DNA from: Larimichthys crocea | Taxonomy: Eukaryota > Chordata > Actinopteri > Sciaenidae | Assembly: GCF_000972845.2 (NCBI RefSeq) | Contig: NW_020852928.1 | Location: forward strand, 620,001-684,000 | Direction of reading: 5' to 3' | Length of the DNA: 64,000 nt | Shown: one piece after another, positions 9,361 through 20,800 of the stretch | Position numbering within the stretch: position 1 is the stretch's first letter | How the letters are laid out: each line of letters opens with the position of its first letter | The notes under the pieces: model-generated | Told to the model about the DNA's origin: nothing | The model's input: the letters and a program-made list of their open reading frames with translations, nothing else | The model's database searches: none | Made by a program: the position numbers and the translations under genes

Positions 9361-10186
9361 CTGCATACAAGCTGCACACGGAGTACGCATAATGATACTG
9401 AAGGAAAGAAAATCTACGCTGATCCTGAAATCACAGCTGCAATGGAAAATATGAACCAAGCATCATTCGCGTGCACTAGACCACTTTTGCAACATGTGAA
9501 ATTGGCAAACGGGACAGCACAAAACCTCAAAATTATTCACCACAACGCACAAGGACTTCCATCTCACATCCGGGACCTGAAATGCCACCATGAACTGGCA
9601 CTTGCCGATGTCTTATGCATAACGGAAACACATCTGTCTGGATCCTTTGTTTCCCCAAAGTTCCACTTGGAAGGATACAACATGTTTGCACGCAGCAGAC
9701 AGGTGTCACACAAAACTTCCAGACATGGCAAACAAAAGATGGTGGCGGAGTTGCGGTGTACTGTAAGAGCCACATTCAGGCAGAGGCTCGGAGGTACTTT
9801 CAAAATGTGACTGATCTCGAGTTTGTAGTCGTCAAACTTGAGGCCCCAGTGAGAGCCGTGATTGCAGCTGTTTACCGACCACCACACTTCTGTCTCAAGA
9901 AGTTTCTGCCAAACATGGAAAGTCTCTTGGATTCCTTGGACATGATGAATCACCAGCCAGTCACTGTTTGCGGAGACTTTAATGAGGACCTCCTATGCAA
10001 AGGAAAAAAGGCAATACAAGAGTTGTTTCAAATCAAAAGGATATGCACAGCCATCACAGCTGCAACAACAGAAAAAGGACACTTCTTGACCACATTTACG
10101 TGTCTCAACCACATATCTGCGTCAAAGGGTGTGCTGCAAACGTATTACATTATCACAGTCCTGTCTACTGTGTTTTAACTCTGTGA
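9361..10186 (+). pseudogene. EEP-type endonuclease domain of a Helentron (one frameshift)
   Basis: Minor reading gaps aside, the sequence reads from the helicase linker into an EEP endonuclease: IIHHNAQGLPSH (9530), VLCITETHLSG with the catalytic-type Glu (9610), GGGVAVYCKSH (9745), AAVYRPP (9865) and VCGDFNEDLL (9967), ending in HYHSPVYCVLTL with a stop at 10184-10186. A one-base frameshift near 9720 splits it into overlapping ORFs (9442-9810 and 9615-10178), and a second frame change occurs near 9995-10030. This domain type nicks DNA in CR1/L2-like LINEs and was captured by Helentrons. Confidence 0.8.
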
Positions 10187-10200
10187 TAACCGAGGATAAG

Positions 10201-10790
10201 GCAGTTACATATCTCTTAGAGTCCGCATGTACGGGGCCTAAGGTGGTATTGTTCTGTCCATCAAAAGGATTTACACAACTCATCACAGCCGCAACAACGG
10301 AAAACAGGAAACTTCTCGACCACGTTTACCAAACGTATGAAAGGCAGTTACATATCTCTTAGAGTCCGCATGTACGGGGCCTAAGTTGGTATTGTTCTGT
10401 CCGTCAAAAAGATTTCCACAACGGAAAACAGGAAACTTCTCGACCACGTTTACCAAACGTATGTAAGGCAGTTACATATCTCTTAGAGTCCGCATGTACG
10501 GGGCCTAAGTTGGTATTGTTCTGTCCGTCAAAAGGATTTCCACAACGGAAAACAGGAAACTTCTGGACCACGTTTACCAAACATATGAAAGGCAGTTACA
10601 TATCTCTTAGAGTCTGCATGTACAGGGCCTAAGTTGGTATTGTTCTGTCCGTCAAAAAGATTTCCACAACGGAAAACAGGAAACTTCTCGACCACGTTTA
10701 CCAAACATATGTAAGGCAGTTCAATATCTCTTAGAGTCGGCATGAACGGGCCTAAGTTGGTATTGTTCTGTCCGTCACAATCTCTCTGTG
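10201..10790 (+). repeat. About five tandem copies of a ~124-bp unit (first unit 143 bp)
   Basis: GCAGTTACATATCTCTTAG recurs at 10201, 10344, 10468 and 10592, with a slightly altered copy at 10716: spacings 143, 124, 124 and 124. Each unit joins a non-coding block (CGCATGTACGGGGCCTAAG...) to a block homologous to the end of the endonuclease coding sequence at about 10030-10100 (AACGGAAAACAGGAAACTTC versus AACAGAAAAAGGACACTTCT). The first unit keeps 19 extra bases of that coding similarity. Confidence 0.9.
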
Positions 10791-13600
10791 CATTTTTTAT
10801 TTTTTCATGTTTAACAATGTAACTAATTATCTGGGTGCATGTTATTTGATGTTTAAGCTAGAGCCTTGTGTTTTGAGTCACAGCAGTACACATATGGTGT
10901 CAGTGAGGTATGTATTGGCTGGGAATAGAAAGTCGAAGGGACATAGCAGCAGACCATTATCTACAATGAAGGTAGGCTACAGTTCCAGTGATGCAGAGAG
11001 GATAGGGGCAGCTCCAAAATTGAGGTAAATAATTGCTGGTGTTAATTTAAGCAACTGTTGACATACTGTATATTGTTTTGGTCATAGTTCCTTTTCATAT
11101 ACAGATAAAAACTGAAACGTTACATTGTTGGTCTTTAGTTTGCTCTATAATTATTCTATCATGTAATTAATGATTTTCTCTCCTTTTTGTTTCTTTTTTG
11201 TTGTTTTGTGATTGTGCATAGATCTGACACCTGATGAACACCATGCAAAGAGGCACCAACCCCAAAGTCAAAAGTAGGATCATCAGGACTACAGCGAAGA
11301 TGGCAGCCATTCACCCTGTGAAGAAGATTGTACTTTCATTGCCTTCCATCACATTTTTGTCAGTACTTTGTAAACATATAGCATCATCAACTTCTCTTTC
11401 TCAACTTGTCTTTTTCACACTACAAACAAGACGACAAGTACGAAGAACACATTGCTGGTGCTAATTTCAGCAACTGTTCTCATACTGTATATTGTTTTGG
11501 TCATAATTCTATCTCCTGGACAGACAAGATGTCTCTCAATGTTTGTTTTTTCCATAGACTCCATGCCGCTGTTAAATCGTGATTTTGTGCCGAAGGTGAA
11601 CAACATCCAAGAAACCACAAATGTAACATATTAGATTATAATGTTTTGTTTGCTTATTCTGTTATCGAATTGATGATTTTCTTACTTTTTTTGTTGTTTT
11701 TTCATTGTGCATAAACCATGCAAAGAAGGATGGCGGCAACCCCAAAGACAAAAGTTGGATCATCAATGAGGGCTACAGCAAAGATGGCAGTCGTTCAACC
11801 TGTGAAGAATCAGCATTCCAACACAGGGTTTGAGGTAAAATCTTAAATATTAGTAAAGATTGTACTTTATTGCCTCCTATCATATTTTTGTTGGTACTTC
11901 GTAAACACATGTATCACAAATGTGGAAACATCTACCGGTACACTCAACAGTTTACTAACTATTGTAATTTGTTTTATTTAGAATTGGTCGCGGCAGATGG
12001 CCACCCACCATGATCCGGGTTCTGTTCAAGGTTTCTGCCACAGGCAGTTTTTCCTTGCCACCATTGCCAAGTGCTTGGTCATGCTGGGAATTGTAATTGT
12101 AATGGAGATTGTTAAAACTGTTATCACAGAACTTTATAATTACAACAATATATTAAACACTTTGTTAATATCTTATAATGTTTCCTGGTCATTTCACACT
12201 TTATTACACAATTCTATCTTTTCATAGAAATTTCCGCAGTTGCAATGGGCATTTCAGCAGAGGGCATCAACACTGCACTTTCTGCAGGAAATGCAGTGTA
12301 TTTCTTATGCCCTTTCACAACATTTCTAAGCAAACACTTAATTTTTAACAGCCTATTTCTTCTCTCATATGAACACCTGTTGAAAGCTTGATCTGTCACA
12401 TACCTAAGCAATGGTAGAAGTAATATTCTGTAAACTACTCAACAGTGTCAATGATGTATGGGGGAGAGTCACGGGCCAGAGTCAGGCACACTCAAAATTT
12501 CTTTAGAAATTTTTCTAGTTATATATAAGTTGCATCAAGTAGTCTAAACATTTTCTTGAACTCAATTTAACCGCACAGCGTTACAGCGTAACAGTAGCTT
12601 AACCTTTAGGACAGCATTCTCAGTCCATAGCTCTCCAGAAGAGGGCCCTTATTTCACTAATCTAGCTGAGGTGAAAAGAACAGTAAATAATCTCAAAATG
12701 AATCTAGTTGCAAATCTTGCAAAAAGTGACCCAGCTCAGTCTTTGCAAAGCCATAAACTCTATGACTTTTGACACACGGTCTTTAGAATTGACAGGTTGT
12801 AAGAATTTAGTCCAGAAAGAGAGAAATTTACAACATAAGAAAGCAGCCACATGCATCTCTTAAAATATTCACACTCAACCATTTTCAGTATTGGATGCCC
12901 ATAATTACCTCTAGATGATAATGTCTGTGTTGAGAGTAGATGGGCTGTACAAAAGAAAAGCACTAGGCCTTGACGGGGCATATGTGTCACTGGGACCCTG
13001 AAAGCTACCTGGCCACCAGAGACCACAATGGCCACTCCAAAACATTGTCTGAAGAGCACTAATTACATTTTGACACAATAATTCTTCCATGAGAGCAGTG
13101 GTACTGACAAATGAGCACCTTTCAATTTGCTTTTATTTTCATCCTGATCTGTGTTACTCCTCCATTTTAATCTCCTCTCCAAAGGGGGTTTATGGAAAGT
13201 GAATTTACCACAAAGTTGGGATGATTTCATAAACTGAAAACATTCTAAATGTAAATGCCAGAGTGTTAGCCAAGGCCTGGGCTGTCTGCTTTGAATTAGT
13301 TTGGAAAGGCAGTGAATGAATGTGTGTTCGCTCATGCATGTACAACTGTGTATAAAAACATAAAAAATACATCATGGTGGACACACACAACATGGACATT
13401 TGGAACATATAATGCCAACCGATCGATACATTTTGTTAAGCTTATAGTGTTCCACTTTTCAGAGAAATTTTGACTTGCTTGTCTAGACAGTATAATATGA
13501 CAATACAATGCAGTAATACAGATTAATATAGTATATATAATAGTACAGTACAATCCACTGGCTGAGCTGTGCCAAAGTTTTCAGCTTGAAAAAAGCTTGT
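10791..13600. other. Non-coding stretch with a diverged duplicated module
   Basis: AT-rich with no recognisable gene. Two similar blocks lie in direct order. Block 1 (about 11033-11390) has TTGCTGGTGTTAATTTAAGC, then CATACTGTATATTGTTTTGG and CCATGCAAAGAGGCACCAAC. Block 2 (about 11448-11915) has the same order with substitutions and a small insertion. In both, a segment reading MQR...TAKMA...PVK could be coding-like but is very short. At 12048-12075 the phrase CTTGCCACCATTGCCAAGTG recurs, slightly altered, at 20895-20915, so it belongs to an interspersed repeat. From 12230 to 13600 I see only short chance ORFs. Confidence 0.5.
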
Positions 13601-15040
13601 TTTGAAGAGAACTGAGCAGAACTAGAAAGACTGTCACAAGAGTTCAAGTTTAATTGTCACATCTAATAATACAGGTATAACCAAAGTGGCCTAGTGTATA
13701 TTCTTCACACACAGCAGGGCAAAAAGGCCCATCATCAGCAACACTATTCTGCTGGTTACATGCAATCTGTATTTTCACCACAAGATGTCAGTACACACTG
13801 TACCTTTAAAAGGCTTTTCAAATTTTTAAAATGACTCACTGCCTGAAACATCTTCAGGACTACCAATGTATTTGTAATGTGATTCAATCTGTTTTGCCCA
13901 GTAACCTATGCCTCTTTCTTCTGTGTTTCATTTATGGTTGCTTTTGTGATAATCAGTGAATACAAAGGTGTAGGCCTTTTTCAGAATATGTTAAAATCAC
14001 TTACAGGTGCAGTTCGCTATCTTGTTAGACAATTAGGCTGGCTTTCTGTATTATTGCTCTCTTCACAATCAAGTGGATTAATAACGTTCTGTTAAAGCTA
14101 TGTTGTCCAGAACTAATTAAATTATATGCTTATATGCTTATCTAGTTGTTGAATTTTCATTTAGTATTTTGACAGATGTGCATTTAATATTGAAGTTTGT
14201 CTAGTTTGTCCTGTTCAGTCTGGGAAACTGGGACCTCACAGGAACCTTGCCCACGACCATCTCTGCCTTGGTGAAATGACCACTGGCTGACCTGTGGAGC
14301 TTAGCTGTTCCCTGTACTGGGGCCAAAGGAGACAGTGTTTCAGCATACAGTGAAGGATTTCTTCCAAACATTACCAGCAAAAGGTGAGAGAGAACGGAAC
14401 ATCACTGCCCTGGTCATCAACAATTACTCCCAGTCTAGGTAACCTGACACCTCCCATTGCTATACCGACATAACCACATAACCCATACATTGACTCAAAC
14501 CCTTTACTCTAGAAGGCGCTGATCTATTCAGTTGCCTTTGTCAAAGTTGACAAGGCAAAAATCAGAAAAATAAATAAAATAATAGATATACATATTTAAA
14601 ATAAAAATGCAAAAAGAAGCTTTTCATTCATGATCTGATCAGATAGTGAAAAATAGCTAAAAGCATTTTCTTTCTTTTCCTTTGACACCCACCAGTCTAA
14701 CTGTTCTGTAATGACTAAGTTGTGTCTCCTTGTGGTCACTTTGAGAATTACAAGTGTAGTAGAGGGGAGAGTCATGTGAACAGAAAGCAAAGATTTAGCC
14801 TAGAATGTAACCTTCCTAACAGAGACGAGATACCTACCCCCAATGTGGCTCTTCATCATGCGCACCTGAAGTCAGTGGTGCACCTCATCCCAGACATTGA
14901 CACGCAAACCAATTATGCTTCTCTTAGTTTGGCACATTATCAAGAATGCATAAAGTCTGTAAACAGGTGAATGGCTCACACAGCCTTCCCTATGCACAGA
15001 AGTTGGATCTGGGATAGGTCATTGTAGGCAATGTGTGTCT
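13600..15040. other. Intergenic, no gene recognised
   Basis: 13640-13760 (TTCAAGTTTAATTGTCACAT and following) resembles a common fish interspersed repeat, by memory of its wording only. The rest, including a GC-richer patch at 14215-14440, shows no sustained frame or RNA gene that I can support. Confidence 0.3.
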
Positions 15041-15044
15041 ACTG

Positions 15045-15257
15045 TAGGTAAATGGTAAATGGACTGTACTTATGCCAACTGCTCATCAGTTTGAGGACCT
15101 AACCGTTCACACACATTTACACACCGATGGCACAGCCTGTGGGAGCAATTTGATCTTGCTCAAGGACACTTCGACATGCAGACTGGAGGGGATCGAACTG
15201 GGGATTGAATCGCTGATCTTCTGATTAGTGGCTCTACTTCCGAACCACAGCTGCCCC
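15045..15257 (-). mobile_element. tRNA-derived SINE (fish type), minus orientation
   Basis: Reverse-complement of the SINE at 17568-17834. It contains the tRNA-like head (rev-comp of GGCAGCTGTGGTTCGG...GATCAGCGATTCAATCCCC, carrying a degenerate box B), the middle CTTGAGCAAGATCAAATTGC, and the tail TACAGTCCATTTACC reading outward at the left end. The middle is partly deleted, so it is shorter than the 17.6-kb copy. Confidence 0.75.
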
Positions 15258-16140
15258 ATAAACCACTGACAATCAACACTTTTTACATAAACACCATAGA
15301 GCTAGAACGCCTACTTTCCTTCAGCCACGTCCTGACGTGTTCCGTGCACAGTGGCATCCAGGTCAACAAACAGCCACTAAAAGTTCCTGAGGAGGAATCT
15401 ACTTGTGATGCTGACCACCTGGGATGCACTGTGTTTAAGCATACCAAACACTGGTTTGGCTTGGTTTGGGGGTGGCTCCTTCAATACAGGATAACTTGTT
15501 CATGAAAATAATGGATGAAGGACTGCAGAAAGATATAAACGACAGCTGGCTGGGTGATTTATCAGGCAGGCCCACTAGTTAATGTCTTCATTAAGAAGAT
15601 GCCCTGTCTTTCTACTCTTTTAATAACTTAGTCTTGCTTAATAATAAGTAGTTTCTTTGTTCAACGATCATGGAGGGCCACTAAATGTCTACATCTGGCC
15701 CTGTTTCCAAGACTATTATTTGCATTCTTTTGAATCTACAATGCTGTCCATACTACTCATTGGCTCTATTGGTGTAGATTTATATTTGATGGTAGATTCC
15801 AGTCCTGTTGTAACCAGAGATAAAAAAAATTCAGATAATTTATTGAATGAAGTCAGCCTGAGTCATATAAAAACATCCGGGTTAAATGACATCACTTCTT
15901 CTTTCCTCGGCAGAGTGCAGCTAGGGCAGCATATGCAGTGAGCTACGGCCAACAATCGTTAAAGACTGCATGACTGCAGTCTCTGAAGCAGGGATGCGAT
16001 GTCATTGTGTATATGATTATTAAAACAATTTTGTTTTGGTTATCTTGCCTTTTGTAACTAATACTGATTGATCAGTAAAATCAATAAATATGAATTTATG
16101 CATTTAAATGAAGTGATGACTGAAGTGTTTTTTTATGACC
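15258..16140. other. Intergenic; one possible short exon at about 15914-15973
   Basis: No known gene. At 15900-15913 the sequence TTCTTTCCTCGGCAG looks like a splice acceptor and is followed by an open stretch SAARAAYAVSYGQQSLKTA ending in TGA (plus strand). This is weak, single-exon evidence. Confidence 0.2.
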
Positions 16141-16148
16141 TTTTATAG

Positions 16149-16302
16149 GTCAGGTTTTTGCGAGTGTCTGGACTGCCTGCAACATGATGGTGAGCTACCC
16201 GGAACCAGAATTAACTGAACCGTGGCCTCCACGTGTTGTGGTAGGAGCTCTGGATCCACACACTGAGGACTTAAGACCTCAAACTGGAACTGAAAAAAAC
16301 TA
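16149..16302 (+). other. Exon-like open stretch (possible terminal exon of an unknown host gene)
   Basis: After a pyrimidine-rich tract and AG (TTTTTTTATGACCTTTTATAG) the plus strand is open for about 50 codons, with text such as ASVWTACNMMVSYPEPELTE and VVVGALDPHTEDLRPQ, ending TAA at 16300-16302. It is GC-richer than its surroundings. I do not recognise the protein. A chance ORF is possible, as no upstream exon could be linked. Confidence 0.25.
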
Positions 16303-16639
16303 AATGACTATGTTTGTGCCTAATTTGATTTTGTAATTCTTCTTGGTTCGTGAAAGCTAAAATACAAATCTTGGTTAACTGTACTTGTGTCTGTGATTTC
16401 AATTTCATTTTTCACTAGTTACATTCGTTTTATAAGTTCTGGATTATGGATGGATGAGTTATACCTTTGAAAGCACGTAATAACAGTGTTAAGGTTTCAC
16501 TAAACTATGTAGAGCTATTTTCACCACTAGATGGTAGCACAGGTCTCCATACCAGCACACCACAATAGCCAAATTAACTAGGAAATAATAGTTAAACTGT
16601 AGATAAACAAAAGCTGCTCAGGTTTTACTTCCATGGTTC

Positions 16640-16860
16640 CAGTTGGCCAACACTTGCAATAAGCCATATTTGCCACAAGCAGTAACCAAACAAACCAGTT
16701 AATGCTTCTGAGTAGATATCAGAGAAACATATGATAGAAATAGAAGCAGATGTCATTTGAGTCCATTGAACTTTTTGTGGAAAAGCCGTATCAGACACAT
16801 TTTCTAAAAGTATTTTTGTCATAGAAATGTCTGGAATTTCTAAAAAAAATGTTCCTGCAG
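16640..16860. repeat. Dispersed repeat, copy 1 (pair with 22165-22345)
   Basis: CTTGCAATAAGCCATATTTG and the next about 170 bases are almost the same as at 22168-22345, including AACCAGTTAATGCTTCTGAG and CCATTGAACTTTTTGTGGAA. No coding potential is shared beyond this. The family is not identified. Confidence 0.8.
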
Positions 16861-16958
16861 TAAGCAGTGTGAAAAATACTATATATATATTTTTTTTTTT
16901 GAAAATGTCACTGATAATTATACTGTTTTTGTTTGTCATGAAATTATGCCTGTTCATA

Positions 16959-16960
<2 letters not shown>

Positions 16961-17009
<49 letters not shown>

Positions 17010-17037
17010 TGTGTGTGTCAGAGAGAGAGAGAGAGGG
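16961..17037. repeat. (GT)n followed by (GA)n microsatellite
   Basis: About 58 bases of GT (one GTAT interruption), then CAGAGAGAGAGAGAGAGGG. The plus ORF through it (VCVCVC) is a repeat artefact. Confidence 0.95.
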
Positions 17038-17375
17038 AGGATGAGTAAGGTGTAATGACTTGATCTACAGCAGGTTGAGGTGAACATGAGAAGGGTGAAT
17101 AATCCAGCATCTTAGGTTTCCTGTTAATCGCTCTTAAAGGAAGTGTTCAGAGGTTCCCACACACACAGGACAATGAGGGCAGTCTTGACTGCTGGAATGC
17201 TGTTAAAGCGACCTGCCATCCATAAAACCATGCATCCATCTTCCACAATTCTCAGGGATGATTATAGTTCACATAGTAGAGAGGGTCCTTGAGCAAGAGA
17301 ATGAACCCCAAATTAATCCTGATGGCTGTAATGTAGGTGGGTGAATGCACTATTTTGTTTTGCAGAGTGACCTAA

Positions 17376-17567
17376 TGAAGCTCAGGTGTTTCTGGACCCA
17401 TCAGAGGAGGAAGTCACTCCTTGTCATGCCTCAGTCAAGAACAACATGGACCTGAACAACATCAGGAAAGTCTGGGTATACGCAGGAAGTTGTGTCAATG
17501 AGTGGACAGCTTCATCACTGAAACTTGTGTACCAGAAATTATTTACCTTTATGGAGCACATGTTCTG
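17376..17567 (+). other. Exon-like open stretch, low confidence
   Basis: After GCTCAG the plus strand reads VFLDPSEEEVTPCHASVKNN and continues as MDLNNIRKVWVYAGSCVNEW, open until it enters the SINE at 17568. Composition is protein-like, but I recognise no family, and a stop lies just before the putative acceptor. A SINE remnant (CTTGAGCAAGAGAATGAACC at 17290) precedes it. Confidence 0.2.
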
Positions 17568-17834
17568 GTGGCTGTGGCTCAGGAGGTAGAGTGGGTTGTC
17601 CACTAATCAGATGATCAGCGGTTCAGTCCCTGGCTCCTCCAGTCTGCATGTTGAAGTGTCCTTGAGCAAGATACTGAACCCCAAATTGCTCCTGAAGGCT
17701 GTGCCATCAGTGTGTGAATGTGTATGAATGGTTAGCTCATAAAACTAATGAGAAATTGGCACCTTGCATAGTAGCTAATGCCATCATTGTGGTCGGAAGA
17801 CTAGAAAGGTGCTATATAAGTGCAGTCCATTTAC
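17568..17834 (+). mobile_element. tRNA-derived SINE (fish type)
   Basis: Starts GGTGGCTGTGGCTCAGGAGG (box A-like), has box B-like CAGCGGTTCAGTCCC, then CTTGAGCAAGATACTGAACC, and ends with CTAGAAAGGTGCTATATAAG and CAGTCCATTTAC. Pol III-transcribed SINEs of this wording are common in percomorph fish. Related copies lie at 15045, 18086 and 60969. Confidence 0.85.
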
Positions 17835-18085
17835 AAAAGTTATGGCTCTATAATTTCCATATTTTCAAGTGTTACAGTGTTGAGAACACAATGTAAAGTA
17901 TACAACAGTATAATATACAGTATTTTCAAAGAGCTTCAAATAGATAATATGCAGCTTTGACAAACATCTTGAAGCTTAAAAACAAAACAAAAACATTTCA
18001 AGTAAAAATATTACTTGTTACTAATAATTTACTTTGAGACAAAGACAGTTCAGTCCTCGTAGTAACTGGCTTACTTCATAAGATC
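17835..18085. other. Intergenic, nothing recognised
   Basis: AT-rich, no sustained frame, no repeat recognised. Confidence 0.4.
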
Positions 18086-18341
18086 AGTAAATGGACTAAG
18101 TTTTACAGTACTTATCTCATTCACCCATTCACACACATTCATACACTGATGGCATTGGCTGCCATGCAAGGTGCCAACTGCTCATCAGTTTGAGGAGCGA
18201 ACCATTCACACACGTTCACACACCGATGACACAGGGAGCAATTTGGGGTTCAGTATCTTGCCCAAGGACACTTCAACATGCAGGCTGGAGGCCGATCTTC
18301 TGATTAGTGGACGACCCGCTCTACCTCCAAGCCACAGCTGT
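18086..18341 (-). mobile_element. tRNA-derived SINE, minus orientation
   Basis: Rev-comp of the same SINE family: the tail end (AGTAAATGGACT) is on the left, CCTTGGGCAAGATACTGAAC is near 18260, and the tRNA-like head (CAGCTGTGGCTTGGAGGTAG read on the minus strand) is on the right. The box B part is partly deleted. Confidence 0.8.
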
Positions 18342-19172
18342 AAGTAATGTAACTTTAGCTGGTCTGTAACTTTATATAGATGATGATTGGTCCTATACTT
18401 GTCCAGTGATTACTTTTGTATGTTCATTATGTGTTTTCTTACTAGAAATAATTGCTCGACTAGCAATTCATCATCAGTTTTATATCAGACTTTATCGACT
18501 CTGTAGCTCCTGACTTGTACTTGATTTCTGAGGCTGCTAACCTTAATTAACTTATCCTTAGCTAACTTAAGAGGTAACTCTTGGTCTTCCTATCTTGAGC
18601 CGGTTTCAAAGAGTGTTTGATGTGTTTTTGTGACTGCTACAGTACAGTTTCCGCCACTGTTTTTACATCAGTAATATTCAAGTTTTTTTATTAGAATGCA
18701 ATATATTAGTCTGTGTCTTATCTCTAATAATTTCTTATGGCTCTCCATATCAGTCAAACATGCTGATATTTTTATGTTAATTATACCAAGAGAAATGACT
18801 GTAATCCTTAAAATTCTATCATTAATAGTATTCAAATCGGCTAAACAGAATCTGAAAGTCCAAATTCACATGTTGATGACCCATTTATTTTAGTCAACAT
18901 GAGGAAACCCCCAGACAATCCATACAGAACAAAAAGACCTCCCAGGCTCAAACCTCCTAAATTCTGAGTCAACTTTATGTGCTTTTCTTAATTAATCTTG
19001 ATTTATTTTTTCCTGTGCTCCAGAAATCCTGCCAACCTTTCTTTTGCCATGTCCTGTTCTGTCTCATCTCCACACCTGCCTCCTGAAGTTTTTGTCACCG
19101 CCAGCCCTTCACAGGCTGATTCCTGTTGGGTCATCTTCTGCTGTCCATTCCTAAGTAGTTTGATGCATTTAC
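18342..19172. other. Intergenic, nothing recognised
   Basis: AT-rich sequence with only short ORFs in both directions and no motif that I can support as a gene. Confidence 0.4.
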
Positions 19173-20800
19173 TATGGGGTGCTGTTTGTAAAGTGGCTCG
19201 TGCTGAAAATAACAGCAACATTTTGTCACATTTAGCTTCAAACAATGTTTAAAAAACTGGTTGGAATTTTTGAGAGTCACTTTTTTGCACATTTAGAACA
19301 ATATTTGTGAACTTAGAGATATTTTAAATATTTAAATCCAAATGTTAAATGTAAAATCTAAATGTTAAATATAAATCTAAATGTTAAATCTAAAGCTAAA
19401 TGTTAAATCTAAATCTAAATGTTAAATCTAAATCTAAATCTAAATGTTAAATATAAATTTTAAATATAAATCTAAATGTTAAATATAAATATAAATATAA
19501 ATGTTAAATATAAATGTTAAATCTAAATCTAAATGTTTCGGGTGAAACTAAATATTTAGCTAATATGCAAATTCAAATGCCGGTAACCGGAAGTACCAAA
19601 ATAAAATCTCGAGGAGGTGAGAGCGTGTTTATAGTGGCAAATAACGAATAAAACCCATCTTATCCGGGGAAATAGACTCTTGGACATGGATTATCGTGAT
19701 AATAACTACCTAGATGAACAAACACGTTTGGAGAAACTTTATTTGAAGAGTACTTTGAGTTTTTAGTGTCATTTTTATGAAGGGTGCGGGACTTATGACC
19801 TGTAGCCACTATAGCCAGCCACAAGGGGGCTCACTTTGACTTGACTCATTTATTGACATGTTTGCAGAGGTATGTCCGACAGTACAGTTTACCGGGGTGA
19901 AGGCGGGCGGGTGTAGACGATCCTACACCGCGAAAATGACAGATCAGTCAAAGTGTTAGTTAGTTATTATCACGATAATCCATGTCCAAGAGTCTATTTC
20001 CCCGGATAAGATGGGTTTTATTCGTTATTTGCCACTATAAACACGCTCTGACCTCCTCGAGCTTTTATTTTGGCACTTCCGGTTACCGGCATTTGAATTT
20101 GCATTTTAGCTAAATATTTAGTTTCACCCGAAACATTTAGCTTCAACATTTAGATTTAGATTTAGATTTAACATTTAGCTTCAACATTTATATTTATATT
20201 TAGATTTAACATTTAGATTTATATTTAACATTTAGATTTATATTTAACATTTAGATTTAGATTTAACATTGAGATGGGTCGTGGTCGGTTGGGTCGTTTG
20301 AAATAAAGATGCCGAGTAAAGTTTTGATGCGGGACAAAAAGCCAGATTTTCCCAACACGTGGAACTGAGCAATGCCATTAAACCGCATTTTAAATGAATA
20401 TAATAACTCAGTAATGCCAGTTTTATGTAACCCGATGACGCTACGAAGTTAATCAAGAGTATAGACTACTTTTTAAAATGCGGGTCAGGAAGCAGGTTGG
20501 GTACAATATTTCACAATTATTTGCTGCGGTCCGAGTTTGGGCGGGTTAGTTTAAAACGTCGGTCGGTGCAGGTCGATCAAACATGGACCCGCGCATCCCT
20601 GATTTAGATTTAGCATTTAGATTTTACATTTAACATTTGGATTTAAATATTTAAAATAACTCTAAGTTCACAAATATTGTTCTAAAGGTGCAAAAAAGTG
20701 ACTCTCATTTTCAATCTCTCAATCACATTTTTTGAAGCTAAATGTGACAAAATGTTGCTGTTATTTTCAGCGCGAGCCACTTTACAAACGGCACCCCATA
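19173..20800. mobile_element. Foldback (long inverted repeat) element with internal minisatellite
   Basis: Left arm about 19173-19708 and right arm about 19958-20800 are inverted copies. Outer ends read TATGGGGTGCTGTTTGTAAA (19174) and, inverted, TTTACAAACGGCACCCCATA (20781-20800). Inner ends read CATGGATTATCGTGATAATA (19686) and TTATCACGATAATCCATG (19967). Within each arm is a TTAAATCTAAATG-type minisatellite (19320-19545; inverted at 20115-20270 and 20602-20645). The loop (19709-19957) has no ORF. The right arm is split by a 331-bp insertion at 20271-20601. No protein is encoded, so the element is non-autonomous. Confidence 0.85.
20271..20601. mobile_element. hAT-like non-autonomous remnant inside the foldback right arm
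   Basis: This segment interrupts the minisatellite of the right arm and has no counterpart in the left arm. Its right end, GGACCCGCGCATCCCTG, read inverted is CAGGGATGCGCGGGTCC, the wording of fish hAT terminal repeats. The matching left terminal repeat is not visible, so it is truncated or of another type. Confidence 0.45.

Larger units (their letters stand above)
8916..10780 (+). mobile_element. Helentron (Helitron2-type) 3' portion
   Basis: A PIF1-like helicase fragment is followed in the same direction by an exonuclease-endonuclease-phosphatase domain and then by a tandem array. Fusion of a helicase to a non-LTR-derived endonuclease is the published feature of vertebrate Helentrons. The Rep domain and 5' end are missing: the sequence starts in mid-helicase exactly at the gypsy LTR. 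The helicase is internally deleted, so this copy cannot be autonomous. Confidence 0.75.

Noticed and set aside
10201..10790. Possible CRISPR-like array
   Set aside because: Units of 124 bp repeat as a whole, with no short repeat/variable spacer pattern, in a vertebrate genome. It is a minisatellite.
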